40,913 nt of DNA from positions 1-40,913 of the IMG/VR virus record IMGVR_UViG_3300036846_000436. One strand, written 5' to 3'. The notes beneath the pieces are model-generated. The model searched no databases. It had not been told where the DNA came from and saw only the letters and a list, made by a program, of their open reading frames with translations. Position numbers and translations under genes: made by a program. Origin of the DNA: a virus. Shown here in pieces: positions 25,305 through 32,969 of this stretch (the stretch's first letter is position 1; each line of letters starts with the position of its first letter).

Positions 25305-26834
25305 CTACCCTATAAACGCGATGTTGTATTCCGGCGGATTGGCGACCTGTTCCGGAATTACGCCGACGGCCATTGCCAAAGCGACCATGCCGTCGATCCG
25401 GCCATAATGGCGTTTTTTCACGAACTTTTTATTTTCGTGGTTGTCCTCGATCGTCACGGCATTGTAGGCGCACATTTGCAAAACCGGATGGTTGCCGTGC
25501 GCCATGCGCTTGTTCGAAAGGTGCCGCTCGAGCTCTTTCAACGCCGGCCCGAACGCCTTGAAGTCTTGTCGGAACTCGAAAAACCTGGCCTCGATCGTTT
25601 GCTCGTCCATGCCGGCGCGGAGCAGATACGGCTTGAATTGCGAAAAATTCCACCGGTCGAACGCCAGCTTTTTAATTGGGTAGCGATCGAATAGCTCGAG
25701 CAGTCGATCGACCACAAAGTCATAGTCGACCGTGGCGCCTGGCGTGACTTCCAAAAAACCTTGCCGCTGCCACACGTCATACGGCGTACGATCGAGCCGT
25801 GAGCGCTCGGCCAGGCTGTCGCCAGGCAACCAGAAATGCGGCTCGACTTGCCACACGCCGCCGACCTTGCCGATTAGCACAAGCGCCGTCAGGTCGCGCA
25901 CTGCCGACAGGTCGAGGCCGCCAAAGACTTCGTCGCATTCCTCGAGCGGCTTGACCGGCGCACCGCAGCTGCGCCACGTTTCGATCGTCACAAACGGCGA
26001 CCTCGCCTCGACCCGCTGATTGAGCACCAAGTTTCGGAAATCATTCTCGCGGCTCTGAATGCGCTTGGCGTCCTTCGCCATTTGCCGCACTTCGTCGGCG
26101 TTCATAAAAACGTCGAATGCAGGATTGGCCGCGCGGATCGCCTTGTCGGAAAACGGATCGAGATCAACGGGCGCCGTGTGCAATCGCAACACCGTGCGCG
26201 GATCGTGCCCCTCGATCGCGTCATCGATCAGGATCGAGAGCAAATCATTGTCGGTGCGCGCTTGCGTGCTGATAATGATCGAGAGCGGATTTTCCTGCGC
26301 CGCCGTCGCCGTCTCGAGCGCCTCATATAATTCGGAGCGCGGCCCGCGGACCTGGCCGAGCTCGTCGTGAATGACCAGCACCGGCGACAATCCATAAGCC
26401 GTCGAGGTTTCGGCCGACAAAGCCCGGTAAACGGTGCCGAGCTCGGGACAATGAATCTCTTTCCGCGCTTCCTTGATTTCCAGCGTCGCGCGCAACACTC
26501 GCGACATGCGGATCATTTTGCAGGCGAGCCCGAACAGGATGCCGGCTTGCTGCAGGCCTTGCGCGGCGGAAAAAATTTGCCCGTTGCGAACGTGCATCGG
26601 CCCGCACAAGTGCAGCAACACCATTAACGCCGTTTGCGTCGTCTTTGCATTCTTGCGGCCTCGCGACAGGATCGCGCGCCGCGTGCCGTGCGGGTTGTCA
26701 TAAATTGCCGCCAAGTCATCTTTCATAAACTCGGCAAGTTTCAGCTTCTCGCCGATAAACTTGCCATCCGGCACGCGGCAGTATTCTTCAATCCAGCCGA
26801 TCGCGCCGGCGCCGTCACGTGTCCATTTGCTCAC
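25305..26834 (-). CDS. terL: terminase large subunit
   Basis: 509 residues, GTG start preceded by AAGGTGAC. ATPase part: Walker A SRGRKNAKTTQT near 57-68 and Walker B VLVIHDELG near 152-160. Nuclease part: GGLDLSAVRDLTALVLIG with Asp308 and RIDGMVALAMAVG near the end with the last conserved Asp. It packages DNA into the prohead and cuts it. The type fits the HK97-like Terminase_1 group that makes cohesive ends with 3' overhangs. Its small subunit is not adjacent but lies at 40442-40870. About 80 non-coding bases separate it from the capsid fusion. Confidence 0.95.
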   Translation of the reverse strand: MSKWTRDGAGAIGWIEEYCRVPDGKFIGEKLKLAEFMKDDLAAIYDNPHGTRRAILSRGRKNAKTTQTALMVLLHLCGPMHVRNGQIFSAAQGLQQAGILFGLACKMIRMSRVLRATLEIKEARKEIHCPELGTVYRALSAETSTAYGLSPVLVIHDELGQVRGPRSELYEALETATAAQENPLSIIISTQARTDNDLLSILIDDAIEGHDPRTVLRLHTAPVDLDPFSDKAIRAANPAFDVFMNADEVRQMAKDAKRIQSRENDFRNLVLNQRVEARSPFVTIETWRSCGAPVKPLEECDEVFGGLDLSAVRDLTALVLIGKVGGVWQVEPHFWLPGDSLAERSRLDRTPYDVWQRQGFLEVTPGATVDYDFVVDRLLELFDRYPIKKLAFDRWNFSQFKPYLLRAGMDEQTIEARFFEFRQDFKAFGPALKELERHLSNKRMAHGNHPVLQMCAYNAVTIEDNHENKKFVKKRHYGRIDGMVALAMAVGVIPEQVANPPEYNIAFIG

Positions 26835-26868
26835 TCATGCCGTCACCTTGTCGCACTAAGTTTCCGTT

Positions 26869-27624
26869 TTAGCATTGCGTGTGATGGCAAACGATCTCAC
26901 GCGCACCTTTCTTAAACATAATACCGCCCCATAGCATAGTCGCCAGGCCTCGACGTGCGAGCGCGTGACCGTGGCCGAAGTGCTCCCAACCCGGCGACTC
27001 TGGTGGCGGCGGCGCAGCCGTCTCGAGGATCGCATTCAAAACGTCTTGCTGCGCGTCGGCGTCGTTATCGGCCTGCGAATGCAAATCCGGCCGGCGGATA
27101 TTCAAGATGATGCCGCCGAAGGCTTGGTTTGCCATCAGCTTTTTGCAGCCGAGGCCGAGCGTCTGCACGCAACCGCCATAAGTCATCTGGCCGAACGCGA
27201 CATTGCCGCCGAGCGTTTCGCCGCCGCACCATAAGCTTTGCTGTATCCCGGCAAGCGTGTCGATGTTGCGTTGCCCGTCGAGGCCTTGCGCAATCACGGT
27301 CATGGCGTTCGCTCCGCAGCTGTAACCATAGATCACGGTGCGCGTGTCCGCCGGCGACGCCAAAATTTCGTTCGCGACTTCCGTCGTTTGCCAATAGTTG
27401 AACACGTGAACAAATTCGACATTCGGAATTTGCCGCGCCTGCTCAGCAATTTCATCTATGCCGCGCGACGTTCCCCACCGATTATCGCCCCAACCGTATA
27501 GGCCCCACACGCGCGTTAAGGGCTCGGCGGCTCGAGCCGACTGCGACAGGCAAAAGACGGCGACCGCGATCGCGATCACCGTGAGCGCCGCCAGGCATAT
27601 GCGTAGGATCGTTTTGTCGGTCAT
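26869..27624 (-). CDS. secreted alpha/beta-hydrolase-like protein
   Basis: 251 residues from MTDKTILRIC at 27624, with AGGGAAC upstream. Residues 6-33 form a signal peptide or membrane anchor (LAALTVIAIAVAVFCLSQSA) with a possible cut after SARAA. TVIYGYSCGANAMTVIA carries GYSCG (100-104), a nucleophile elbow with Ser102. Asp and His partners are not certain; HFGHGHA near 225 and DTLAG near 123 are candidates. It may be an esterase or lipase acting outside the cytoplasm, in lysis, in release from surface polymer, or as a prophage trait. It lies just upstream of the large terminase gene. Confidence 0.6.
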   Translation of the reverse strand: MTDKTILRICLAALTVIAIAVAVFCLSQSARAAEPLTRVWGLYGWGDNRWGTSRGIDEIAEQARQIPNVEFVHVFNYWQTTEVANEILASPADTRTVIYGYSCGANAMTVIAQGLDGQRNIDTLAGIQQSLWCGGETLGGNVAFGQMTYGGCVQTLGLGCKKLMANQAFGGIILNIRRPDLHSQADNDADAQQDVLNAILETAAPPPPESPGWEHFGHGHALARRGLATMLWGGIMFKKGAREIVCHHTQC

Positions 27625-27742
27625 GGCTGTTCCCTTTTTAGATCGACAGCGGAGCGTGAGCCGGGATGACTCGTTGCATCGGATCGACAAGCAATGCGCG
27701 AGGGTTTAGCGCAGAAATCCGATGTTGCCGGGCGACTCCTGT

Positions 27743-28201
27743 TTAGGGTTTAGCTCCGCTGCCGAATTCGATTTTTGGCAAGTCGTCGCGCGCGTGCCAC
27801 GGCTCGATCGATTGCGCCGGCCGCTCGACCTGGCGCGGCCGCGCCTCGACCATTGCCGGCGGCTTTTCCGTTTCCGGGATCGCGCGCGGCCAGTGCTGCA
27901 GCTTGCGTGCTCGCTCGACGAGCGGATTTTTTTGCGCCGGCGGCTCGACGCGCCGCTTCGGTGCGAATTCGGAAAAGGTGCCGGCCACGCGCGCCCCTCG
28001 ACCGTCGGGTCCGTGCTGCCGGCTCTGTCGGCAAGGCGTCCGCCAGCACTCAGGATCGTCGACGAGCGGCTGCGGCATCAACTCATTCGCGATCGGCGGC
28101 GCCGGCCTGGCACGCCAGTTTTGCCAAAGCGCCATGCTGAAAACGCCGAGCGACCACGACAGGATCGCGATCGCAGCGAGCTCTATGTCGGCCAGGATCA
28201 T
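27743..28201 (-). CDS. membrane-anchored proline-rich protein
   Basis: 152 residues. Residues 1-26 are a membrane segment (ADIELAAIAILSWSLGVFSM) with almost no basic residues before it and Arg after it (NWRARPAP). The rest is Pro/Arg-rich, with a CWRTPC pair, and lacks clear secondary structure. A spanin or a holin partner is possible from the one-span layout, but there is no coiled coil or lipobox to support it. ATGA overlap with the gene before it. Confidence 0.5.
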   Translation of the reverse strand: MILADIELAAIAILSWSLGVFSMALWQNWRARPAPPIANELMPQPLVDDPECWRTPCRQSRQHGPDGRGARVAGTFSEFAPKRRVEPPAQKNPLVERARKLQHWPRAIPETEKPPAMVEARPRQVERPAQSIEPWHARDDLPKIEFGSGAKP

Positions 28202-28473
28202 TGCGGTGTTTCCTCATTCGAGGCGCCGGCCGCGGGCGCCAATGGTCGTCCCCGCCGGCTGTCGGTGTTGTTCGGCTCGATGCGCAGCATGCCCGCGTCA
28301 CTTGCCGACTTGACGCGCCGGTGCGTAAGACCCGCTAACCGCGCCGGAATCCAAAAGTGGAAAATGGAAAATAGTTTATGGGGAACTAATTGATTTTGCT
28401 CAAAATCCCTGTTTGCGCCAGAGACAGGAATTTCGTTGCGGATCAATGCCTTCCCCACAAGAACGTTTTCCAT
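28198..28473 (-). CDS. doubtful small gene in AT-rich island
   Basis: A frame of up to 91 residues (MENVLVGKALIRNEIPVSGA ... NTDSRRGRPLAPAAG). The main support is its ATGA overlap with the next gene. The N-terminal half lies in AT-rich sequence unlike the neighbours, AGGAAA is too close to the ATG at 28473 to be a good ribosome-binding site, and an ATG at 28290 would leave only 30 residues. It may be a remnant or a short leader peptide gene. Confidence 0.3.
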   Translation of the reverse strand: MENVLVGKALIRNEIPVSGANRDFEQNQLVPHKLFSIFHFWIPARLAGLTHRRVKSASDAGMLRIEPNNTDSRRGRPLAPAAGASNEETPQ

Positions 28474-28624
28474 TTTCCTGCATTGTGCTGCGCGGCTGGA
28501 AAAACGAGCGGACCGCCGGCGGATCAAACGGCGGCCGCGACTCGTGCTACGGACGATTAAGCTTGTGCCCATTTTGAATGGCCTCCCTCGATCCGCTCGA
28601 TTGCCCGCGTCACGCGCGGGAATT
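28202..28624. other. gene-poor island between late-block genes
   Basis: This 423-base stretch has no well-supported gene except the doubtful frame at 28198-28473. It is locally AT-rich at 28350-28480 and holds an inverted pair of a 13-base sequence. Because it lies upstream of the membrane protein, hydrolase and terminase genes, it could hold a promoter for the late minus-strand operon; no convincing -35/-10 pair was picked out. Confidence 0.4.
28359..28478. repeat. inverted pair ggaaaatggaaaa / ttttccattttcc
   Basis: The 13-base sequence ggaaaatggaaaa starts at 28359 on the plus strand and recurs inverted within 28465-28478, about 90 bases away. A third copy, inverted, spans the RecT start near 31098-31112 as part of coding sequence. 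The shared sequence may be a binding site or a trace of duplication. Confidence 0.45.
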
Positions 28625-28963
28625 TCAGCCTGGCACCGTCTGCCTTTCGCTGATCTTTTTTGTCGAGCTCTCGCCAAGGATATATTCGACATCGATCACA
28701 TCGCCGTCGGCGAGCTCGTGCCAGTGCTCGGCAATAAAGTCGTGAGCGTGGCCTTTGCTCCGGCGATCTTTCCAGTCGTATGGATCATAAGCAACGCCGC
28801 TGCATTGCGCGTCGATCATGATGATGCAACGCTCATCCTCGGTTCCGCGATAGCCGTCGCGCCGCAGCAAATAGCGCTGCGCCTCGTTGACCGGCACTGG
28901 CCGAATGCAAATCACCGGAATGAAGGTGTTTGCGTCACGGATTTCTAGGCATTTGATTTCCAT
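28625..28963 (-). CDS. conserved-looking small protein of unknown function
   Basis: 112 residues from MEIKCLEIRD at 28963, with GAGGGCGG upstream. The text is protein-like: FIPVICIRPVPVNEAQRYLL, RRDGYRGTEDERCIIMIDAQ, GVAYDPYDWKDR, THDFIAEHW-type and DVIDVEYILGES at the end. It resembles small soluble proteins common in alphaproteobacterial phage genomes between recombination and packaging genes. No catalytic motif is recognised. Confidence 0.7.
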   Translation of the reverse strand: MEIKCLEIRDANTFIPVICIRPVPVNEAQRYLLRRDGYRGTEDERCIIMIDAQCSGVAYDPYDWKDRRSKGHAHDFIAEHWHELADGDVIDVEYILGESSTKKISERQTVPG

Positions 28964-28971
28964 GGCCGCCC

Positions 28972-29262
28972 TCAATCGTCGAGCCGTTCGACCAGCGACG
29001 GCCGATCCATGTCGCGCTCGTGCGTCGTGTCATAGTTGGGCGATGGGTCGCGCTCTTTCGTCGTGTCATAGAGCACGAGTTGCCGCTCAGCCTCGGCCGC
29101 GAGTCCGCATTCGATCGCGCGCGCGAAGCCGGCGAAAATGTCGGCGGCTATCAAACGGCGAACGTGCTCGGTCGGCCTTGCCGATCGAACCTGCTCCCTG
29201 ATCTGCTCGCCGGCCTCGCGCCGCAGCCACGTCTCGATTGCAATCCAAAATTCCGGGCTCAC
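28972..29262 (-). CDS. small helical protein with duplicated motif
   Basis: 96 residues. The first 65 are helical and charged (EFWIAIETWLRREAGEQIRE, HVRRLIAADIFAGFARAIEC). The end contains two close copies of an eight-residue motif, YDTTKERD and YDTTHERD, 12 residues apart, encoded by a duplicated DNA segment near 29014-29075. It ends 9 bases before the next gene. Function is unknown. Confidence 0.62.
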   Translation of the reverse strand: MSPEFWIAIETWLRREAGEQIREQVRSARPTEHVRRLIAADIFAGFARAIECGLAAEAERQLVLYDTTKERDPSPNYDTTHERDMDRPSLVERLDD

Positions 29263-29283
29263 TGTTTGCTCATCCTTGTTGCG

Positions 29284-29556
29284 TTAGTTACTCGTCAATT
29301 GCACCACATGACATTTGCTCCGCTCGCCGCGCAGGCCGCGCAACCAATGCTCAAAGCTTTGGTCGCTCATGGCCGCAGCTACACGTCCGGCGGCAATCCC
29401 GAGCGCGCCGCCGGCGACGGCCAGCGACACGTTGCCGATCAATCCGCCTTCGCCATCGTCGACGAAGCCGACGAGCTCGAGCAGTTTAACCGACAGCGCT
29501 TCGGCCTGGTCGTGTGCTCCCTCAGCCGTTCGCGGATCGGGCTCGCTTTGCTGCAT
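29284..29556 (-). CDS. small protein of unknown function
   Basis: 90 residues from MQQSEPDPRTAEG at 29556; GGGGAGGAAAAG just upstream decides this start over an upstream in-frame one. A helical part (AEALSVKLLELVGFVDDGEG) leads into a glycine-rich hydrophobic stretch (IGNVSLAVAGGALGIAAGRV) that could enter a membrane but is weak for a transmembrane helix. The end is SFEHWLRGLRGERSKCHVVQ. No domain recognised. Confidence 0.6.
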   Translation of the reverse strand: MQQSEPDPRTAEGAHDQAEALSVKLLELVGFVDDGEGGLIGNVSLAVAGGALGIAAGRVAAAMSDQSFEHWLRGLRGERSKCHVVQLTSN

Positions 29557-29725
29557 TGTCTTTTCCTCCCCTGCGTCGAGGCGCGAGCGCCAGGCGCGCG
29601 TAATAAAAAACCGCCGGCGGCGTGATCCCATAGTCCCGCGCGATCCCCTTGACGTTCTCGCCGGACATGTAGCGCCGCACGATTTCGGCGCGCTGTTCGC
29701 TCGACGTTTTGTGGAAGGTGCCCAT
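29522..29725 (-). CDS. small helix-turn-helix protein
   Basis: 67 residues. SSEQRAEIVRRYMSGENVKG followed by IARDYGITPPAVFYYARLAL reads as a helix-turn-helix of the Hin/transposase-helix type, with a basic tail (PRRRGGKDNAAKRARS). It probably binds DNA and may regulate the minus-strand genes around it. It overlaps the next gene by 35 bases. No catalytic domain follows, so it is not a transposase. Confidence 0.68.
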   Translation of the reverse strand: MGTFHKTSSEQRAEIVRRYMSGENVKGIARDYGITPPAVFYYARLALAPRRRGGKDNAAKRARSANG

Positions 29726-29728
29726 TGT

Positions 29729-29983
29729 TCACATTCCCATTTTCACCAGCGCGGCGTGCGCGGTGTTTTCCTCGGCCGCGGCGTTTTCCAAGTCGTCGCA
29801 GAAAGCATCGAGCGCCAGGCGCGACCACAACACGCAACCGTCGAGCAACACCGGTCGCGGCGCCCTGCCGTCCTCGACCAGCTGTAGGAATTTAGTTTCG
29901 GACAATCCGACATAGGCCGCGGCGCCAGCGCAGCGAAACATGCGCGGCAGTGCCGTGACGTATGTGAGCGGCTGCCTACCCAT
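29729..29983 (-). CDS. AlpA/excisionase-like HTH protein
   Basis: 84 residues. MFRCAGAAAYVGLSETKFLQ and LVEDGRAPRPVLLDGCVLWS followed by RLALDAFCDDLE is the MerR-type winged helix of AlpA and excisionase-like regulators. Its ATG lies across the RecT stop codon, so it is coupled to RecT. It may regulate recombination genes or take part in excision. Confidence 0.72.
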   Translation of the reverse strand: MGRQPLTYVTALPRMFRCAGAAAYVGLSETKFLQLVEDGRAPRPVLLDGCVLWSRLALDAFCDDLENAAAEENTAHAALVKMGM

Positions 29984-31100
29984 TGAGCGCTTTCACCCGC
30001 GTGTCGACGATGCCTTTGCACTGCGCGGTATCCTCGGCGACCAAGTTGCACTGATTGCGCAACCGGCGTTGCGCGTCGCTGGCAAACCAGCGCTTCAATT
30101 CCTCGGCGTCGGTCGCAGCGACGCAAGTCGCCTCGACCAGCGCGACGTATTGCTCGAAATTTTTAGGCGCCGCCGACGACGGTTTGATTGGTGGCGTTTC
30201 CGTCGCCGACGACGCCTCCGCCTGGTCCGACTCCGGTGAGGCCGGTCGCGAAACGTCGGACTCTGGCGGCCCCCCGACCTCTGTCGCGGGTTTTTCGGGC
30301 GCGACCTGGTCGGGCGAGCTCGCGAAGTGATCGAGCATTGCATTAGCCGACTCGAGCCGCACGCGTTGCTGCTGCGGCCCGTTCGGTTCGCGTTTTTCAA
30401 GATCGTAGAGCGCGTCATCGCGGCGGAATATTTGCTCGACGGCCGCGCTCATCGGCAGCCGCTTGGCGTGCCGGCGCGCCACGGTTTTCTTGCACATTTC
30501 CGGATAAAAAACTTTGTCGTGCCACGGACCTTTCGAGGCGCGCGATTTGGTCCGCACCTGTTCAATCTCGCCGATCGTCATGAATTCGATCGACTGGCCG
30601 ATCGGCTTGAACTTGGCGACCGAATAGGCGCCGATGATCGGCCGCGTGTGCGCGCTCTCATCTAACGACGGCTTATGGAATACGCGCGGATCGTCGCCGT
30701 GCTGAATTTCGAACGGATCGCCGGCGCGCACAATGTAAACGTCCCAACTGGCAACTTCGTCCGATGCGAGCACCTTGCGCCGGAGCCCGCGAATCATCGG
30801 CAGCCACCGCGCAATGCGCCGGCCATCTTCCTTGAACGGCACAATGGCGCCCTCGCTGCCGTCCGGCAGCAATCCGTCTTGCGCGGCGTGCATTGCCGCC
30901 GACAGCACCGACCCGCGATCGCAGTCGTGCAGGATCGGCGCATTCTGCAACGCCGTTATGAGCACGCGCGAGAAGTGATCAACGTCGATGCCGGACATTT
31001 TGAGCGCCATCGCAAATTGCGAATGCAAGGCGCCGATGTCTTTGCGCAAGCCGACGATCGTCGGCAGCTGCGGTGTTTCAGTTTGTTGCGTTTGCGCCAT
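29976..31100 (-). CDS. recT: RecT-family single-strand annealing protein
   Basis: 374 residues from MAQTQQTETPQLPTIVG at 31100; AAGGAAA lies 7 bases upstream. RecT features: FSRVLITALQNAPILHDCDR, SVLSAAMHAAQDGLLPDG, ARWLPMIRGLRRKVLASDEV, WHDKVFYPEMCKKTVARRHA and KRLPMS. Residues about 250-300 form an acidic, Pro/Ser-rich linker, followed by a small helical C-terminal domain (FEQYVALVEATCVAATDAEE) that some RecT proteins carry. It pairs with the exonuclease encoded just upstream, whose 3' end overlaps it by 23 bases, to repair or recombine phage DNA. Confidence 0.92.
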   Translation of the reverse strand: MAQTQQTETPQLPTIVGLRKDIGALHSQFAMALKMSGIDVDHFSRVLITALQNAPILHDCDRGSVLSAAMHAAQDGLLPDGSEGAIVPFKEDGRRIARWLPMIRGLRRKVLASDEVASWDVYIVRAGDPFEIQHGDDPRVFHKPSLDESAHTRPIIGAYSVAKFKPIGQSIEFMTIGEIEQVRTKSRASKGPWHDKVFYPEMCKKTVARRHAKRLPMSAAVEQIFRRDDALYDLEKREPNGPQQQRVRLESANAMLDHFASSPDQVAPEKPATEVGGPPESDVSRPASPESDQAEASSATETPPIKPSSAAPKNFEQYVALVEATCVAATDAEELKRWFASDAQRRLRNQCNLVAEDTAQCKGIVDTRVKALNG

Positions 31101-32010
31101 TTTCCATTTTCCTTGTTCGCAGCACGCGGAATTCCGTGGCCTCGATTTCCTTGCGCTGTTGCATTTTGAACGTGACCCGCCAGCCGGGAACAATTGCGCG
31201 CTCGGCGTCGCCGATCTTGGCGCGGATTTCGGTTTCGATTTCCTTTTTCGCTTTCTCGCGCAAGGCAATTTCCGCCGAAAGCGTTTTGCGCTGCTCGAGC
31301 AATTCCGGCAGTCGGTTATCGCCCGCCAGGTCGACCACCTTGCCAGGCTGTTCGTTCGGGTAGAGCAGCGGAATCAACCCGGCGTCGCGAGCATAGTTCA
31401 GCGGCGGCTCGATCCCCTGATCGACGTGGCGCCAGAATTCGGCGACCCGCTCGCAGATTTTCTGCTCGGCCGCCTGGTTCCGGTCGATCGGATAGAGGTG
31501 CATTTCGCAGCGCCGGAAACCGAGCACCAGGCAGGCCACAACGCCCCAGGCAAAGCCCGTGAGAAGCATTTGCGTGGCGGCCTGTAGAGTAACCCATGGC
31601 GGCGGCGTGTCGCCCCACCAGCGCTCGAAAACGTCGGCCTCGGTCGTCTTTGCCTCGAGCACGCCGAAGCCGCGCGACCTGTCCGCGGTGTCCTCGACGT
31701 AATAGTCAGGCGTGGCGCCGAGCCGAAAATCCGGATCGCGGTAGTAATGTTCGGCCTTTGTGAGTTTCCACGCCGGCCGCTCGTCGCGCATAGCTTTGGG
31801 AAACGAGTCCTCGAGCCATCGGCCGCGGCGCAATACGTCGTCGTCGGGAACCGGCCTTATGACGCCGCGCTTTTCCCAATAGAGCGCCGCCGGCGTTTTG
31901 TCTTTCCGTTCATCGAGGCCAAACAGTTGCGCCGTCTGCGTCGCCGTCACGTCCTGGTCGCGCCAGGCGAGCCATTCGGCCTCGTCGGTGATCGGTCGCC
32001 GCTCGATCAC
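31078..32010 (-). CDS. YqaJ-like recombination exonuclease
   Basis: 310 residues, GTG start right after the upstream gene. The PD-(D/E)XK core is visible: Glu67 in RRGRWLEDSF, Asp102 in LGATPDYYV and Glu119-x-Lys121 in GVLEAKTTE, followed by a Gln-containing helix (WVTLQAATQMLLTGFAWG). A C-terminal helical part (LLEQRKTLSAEIALREKAKK) may bind RecT. The enzyme resects double-strand ends so that RecT can load. It is coupled to recT by overlap. Confidence 0.9.
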   Translation of the reverse strand: MIERRPITDEAEWLAWRDQDVTATQTAQLFGLDERKDKTPAALYWEKRGVIRPVPDDDVLRRGRWLEDSFPKAMRDERPAWKLTKAEHYYRDPDFRLGATPDYYVEDTADRSRGFGVLEAKTTEADVFERWWGDTPPPWVTLQAATQMLLTGFAWGVVACLVLGFRRCEMHLYPIDRNQAAEQKICERVAEFWRHVDQGIEPPLNYARDAGLIPLLYPNEQPGKVVDLAGDNRLPELLEQRKTLSAEIALREKAKKEIETEIRAKIGDAERAIVPGWRVTFKMQQRKEIEATEFRVLRTRKMENGANATN

Positions 32011-32011
32011 G

Positions 32012-32239
32012 TTAGACTTCCTTTGGCTGCTTTTTGCCCGGCTTGGCGTCGCTCGTCGCGCGCTTGTGCTTCTCGATCCACGCGTCGAGATCGCGCACTT
32101 GATAGAGCACCCGCTTTGAAAATTTGGCGTAGCGCGGCCCGCTGCCGTTCATTCGATATTCGGCAAGCGTCCGAACACTGACGCGGCAATATTCCGCGGC
32201 CTCGGCCGGCGTTAATTGACTCATACTCTGCACTGACAT
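32012..32239 (-). CDS. AlpA/excisionase-like HTH protein
   Basis: 75 residues from ATG at 32239 (GGGAAAG upstream); a second ATG at 32224 is possible. LTPAEAAEYCRVSVRTLAEY followed by GPRYAKFSKRVLYQVRDLDA is the HTH_17/excisionase winged-helix signature, with a basic Lys-rich tail. As first gene of the leftward run it may control the recombination genes or act as Xis with the integrase. A candidate promoter lies at 32403-32432. Confidence 0.8.
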   Translation of the reverse strand: MSVQSMSQLTPAEAAEYCRVSVRTLAEYRMNGSGPRYAKFSKRVLYQVRDLDAWIEKHKRATSDAKPGKKQPKEV

Positions 32240-32277
32240 TGCACGCTTTCCCACCTTTGTTGCAAACCTCTCCCTTC

Positions 32278-32302
32278 GTCGGCGCACTTCTGCTGCGCCG
32301 AC
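32278..32302. repeat. perfect 9-base inverted repeat in leftward leader
   Basis: gtcggcgca (32278-32286) and tgcgccgac (32294-32302) pair exactly around a 7-base loop. It lies in the predicted untranslated leader of the leftward mRNA, about 40 bases before the AlpA-like start. No T run follows, so it is more likely an operator or an RNA structure than a terminator. Confidence 0.5.
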
Positions 32303-32402
32303 CCTTCGCAAATCCATGTCGTGAGTTGCGGGCTTTGTCGCCCCCGCGGCCGCCCGGCTGCGCCATTGATTTTGGCGAAATCTAAATGCCCGGCTTGCGC
32401 CT

Positions 32403-32432
32403 AAGATAAAGCCGGCCCGCTCTTTTTTTCAA
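32403..32432 (-). promoter_or_regulatory. candidate leftward sigma70-type promoter
   Basis: On the minus strand TTGAAA (32427-32432) and TATCTT (32403-32408) stand 18 bases apart, upstream of the AlpA-like, yqaJ and recT genes. The -35 matches five of six consensus bases and the -10 four of six. Prediction only. Confidence 0.35.
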
Positions 32433-32564
32433 CCGTAATCTTCTGACGTCGTGTCACGTAACGCACGAGGCTTCATCGCCCTGCATCAAATTGCATCAAT
32501 ACCGCCTACTGACTTGCGCATATCCCTTTCACGACCTTGAATTAAATTCACAGCCCTTCACGAA

Positions 32565-32969
32565 TTGTTACGGCCTGCAACGCGGCTTGGATTTTCTCCC
32601 GTGAGCCCTTCCAACGGTGCAAATTTTCCAAGCTGTCCGCATTGTGGGCAACGTTTGTTGCGCCGGCACGGCGCCGATCTGCCGCCGCAAGCCGCCCTGA
32701 TCTTCGACATGATCGAGGCGTCGCGCACCCGCGGCGTTAGCGCCGAGACTTTGGCGTCAGTGTTCTTTCCCGGCAAATCGAATCTTGCCGGCCGCCGCCT
32801 CGTCTACACGCACGTTTTTCGGATCAATGATTTTCTAAAGACGAGCCCTGTGCACGTCGCTAATCGCGCGCCGGTCGACAACTACGCCATGCGCGGCCGA
32901 CCTGCTGGCTACTACGTCGTGAAACGACGGCGCGGTGCCGCCGGGCACGTGCGAGGCCCTGCGGCATGA
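32565..32969 (+). CDS. zinc-ribbon, winged-helix-like DNA-binding protein
   Basis: 134 residues if it starts at TTG 32565, 122 if at GTG 32601; neither has a good ribosome-binding site, so the start is open. NFPSCPHCGQRLLRRHG gives a C-x2-C half of a zinc ribbon. AALIFDMIEASRTRGVSAET followed by LASVFFPGKSN and THVFRINDFL reads as a winged helix, ending in a basic tail. First gene of the rightward run, coupled to the methyltransferase fusion by ATGA, it may regulate early genes. Confidence 0.62.
   Translation: MLRPATRLGFSPVSPSNGANFPSCPHCGQRLLRRHGADLPPQAALIFDMIEASRTRGVSAETLASVFFPGKSNLAGRRLVYTHVFRINDFLKTSPVHVANRAPVDNYAMRGRPAGYYVVKRRRGAAGHVRGPAA

Larger units (their letters stand above)
32240..32564. 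promoter_or_regulatory. divergent control region between leftward and rightward genes
   Basis: These 325 bases separate the leftward AlpA/YqaJ/RecT run from the rightward replication genes. They contain a 9-base perfect inverted repeat near the leftward gene, a candidate leftward promoter, and a close direct repeat gcatcaa in gcatcaaattgcatcaa near 32482-32498 on the rightward side. This is the most likely place of a developmental switch; no repressor gene lies inside it. Confidence 0.5.

Noticed and set aside
32390-32429. Possible intrinsic terminator (ccggctt/aagccgg followed by seven T)
   Set aside because: No plus-strand gene ends upstream of it, the T run is separated from the stem by seven bases, and the same bases fit the leftward promoter better.
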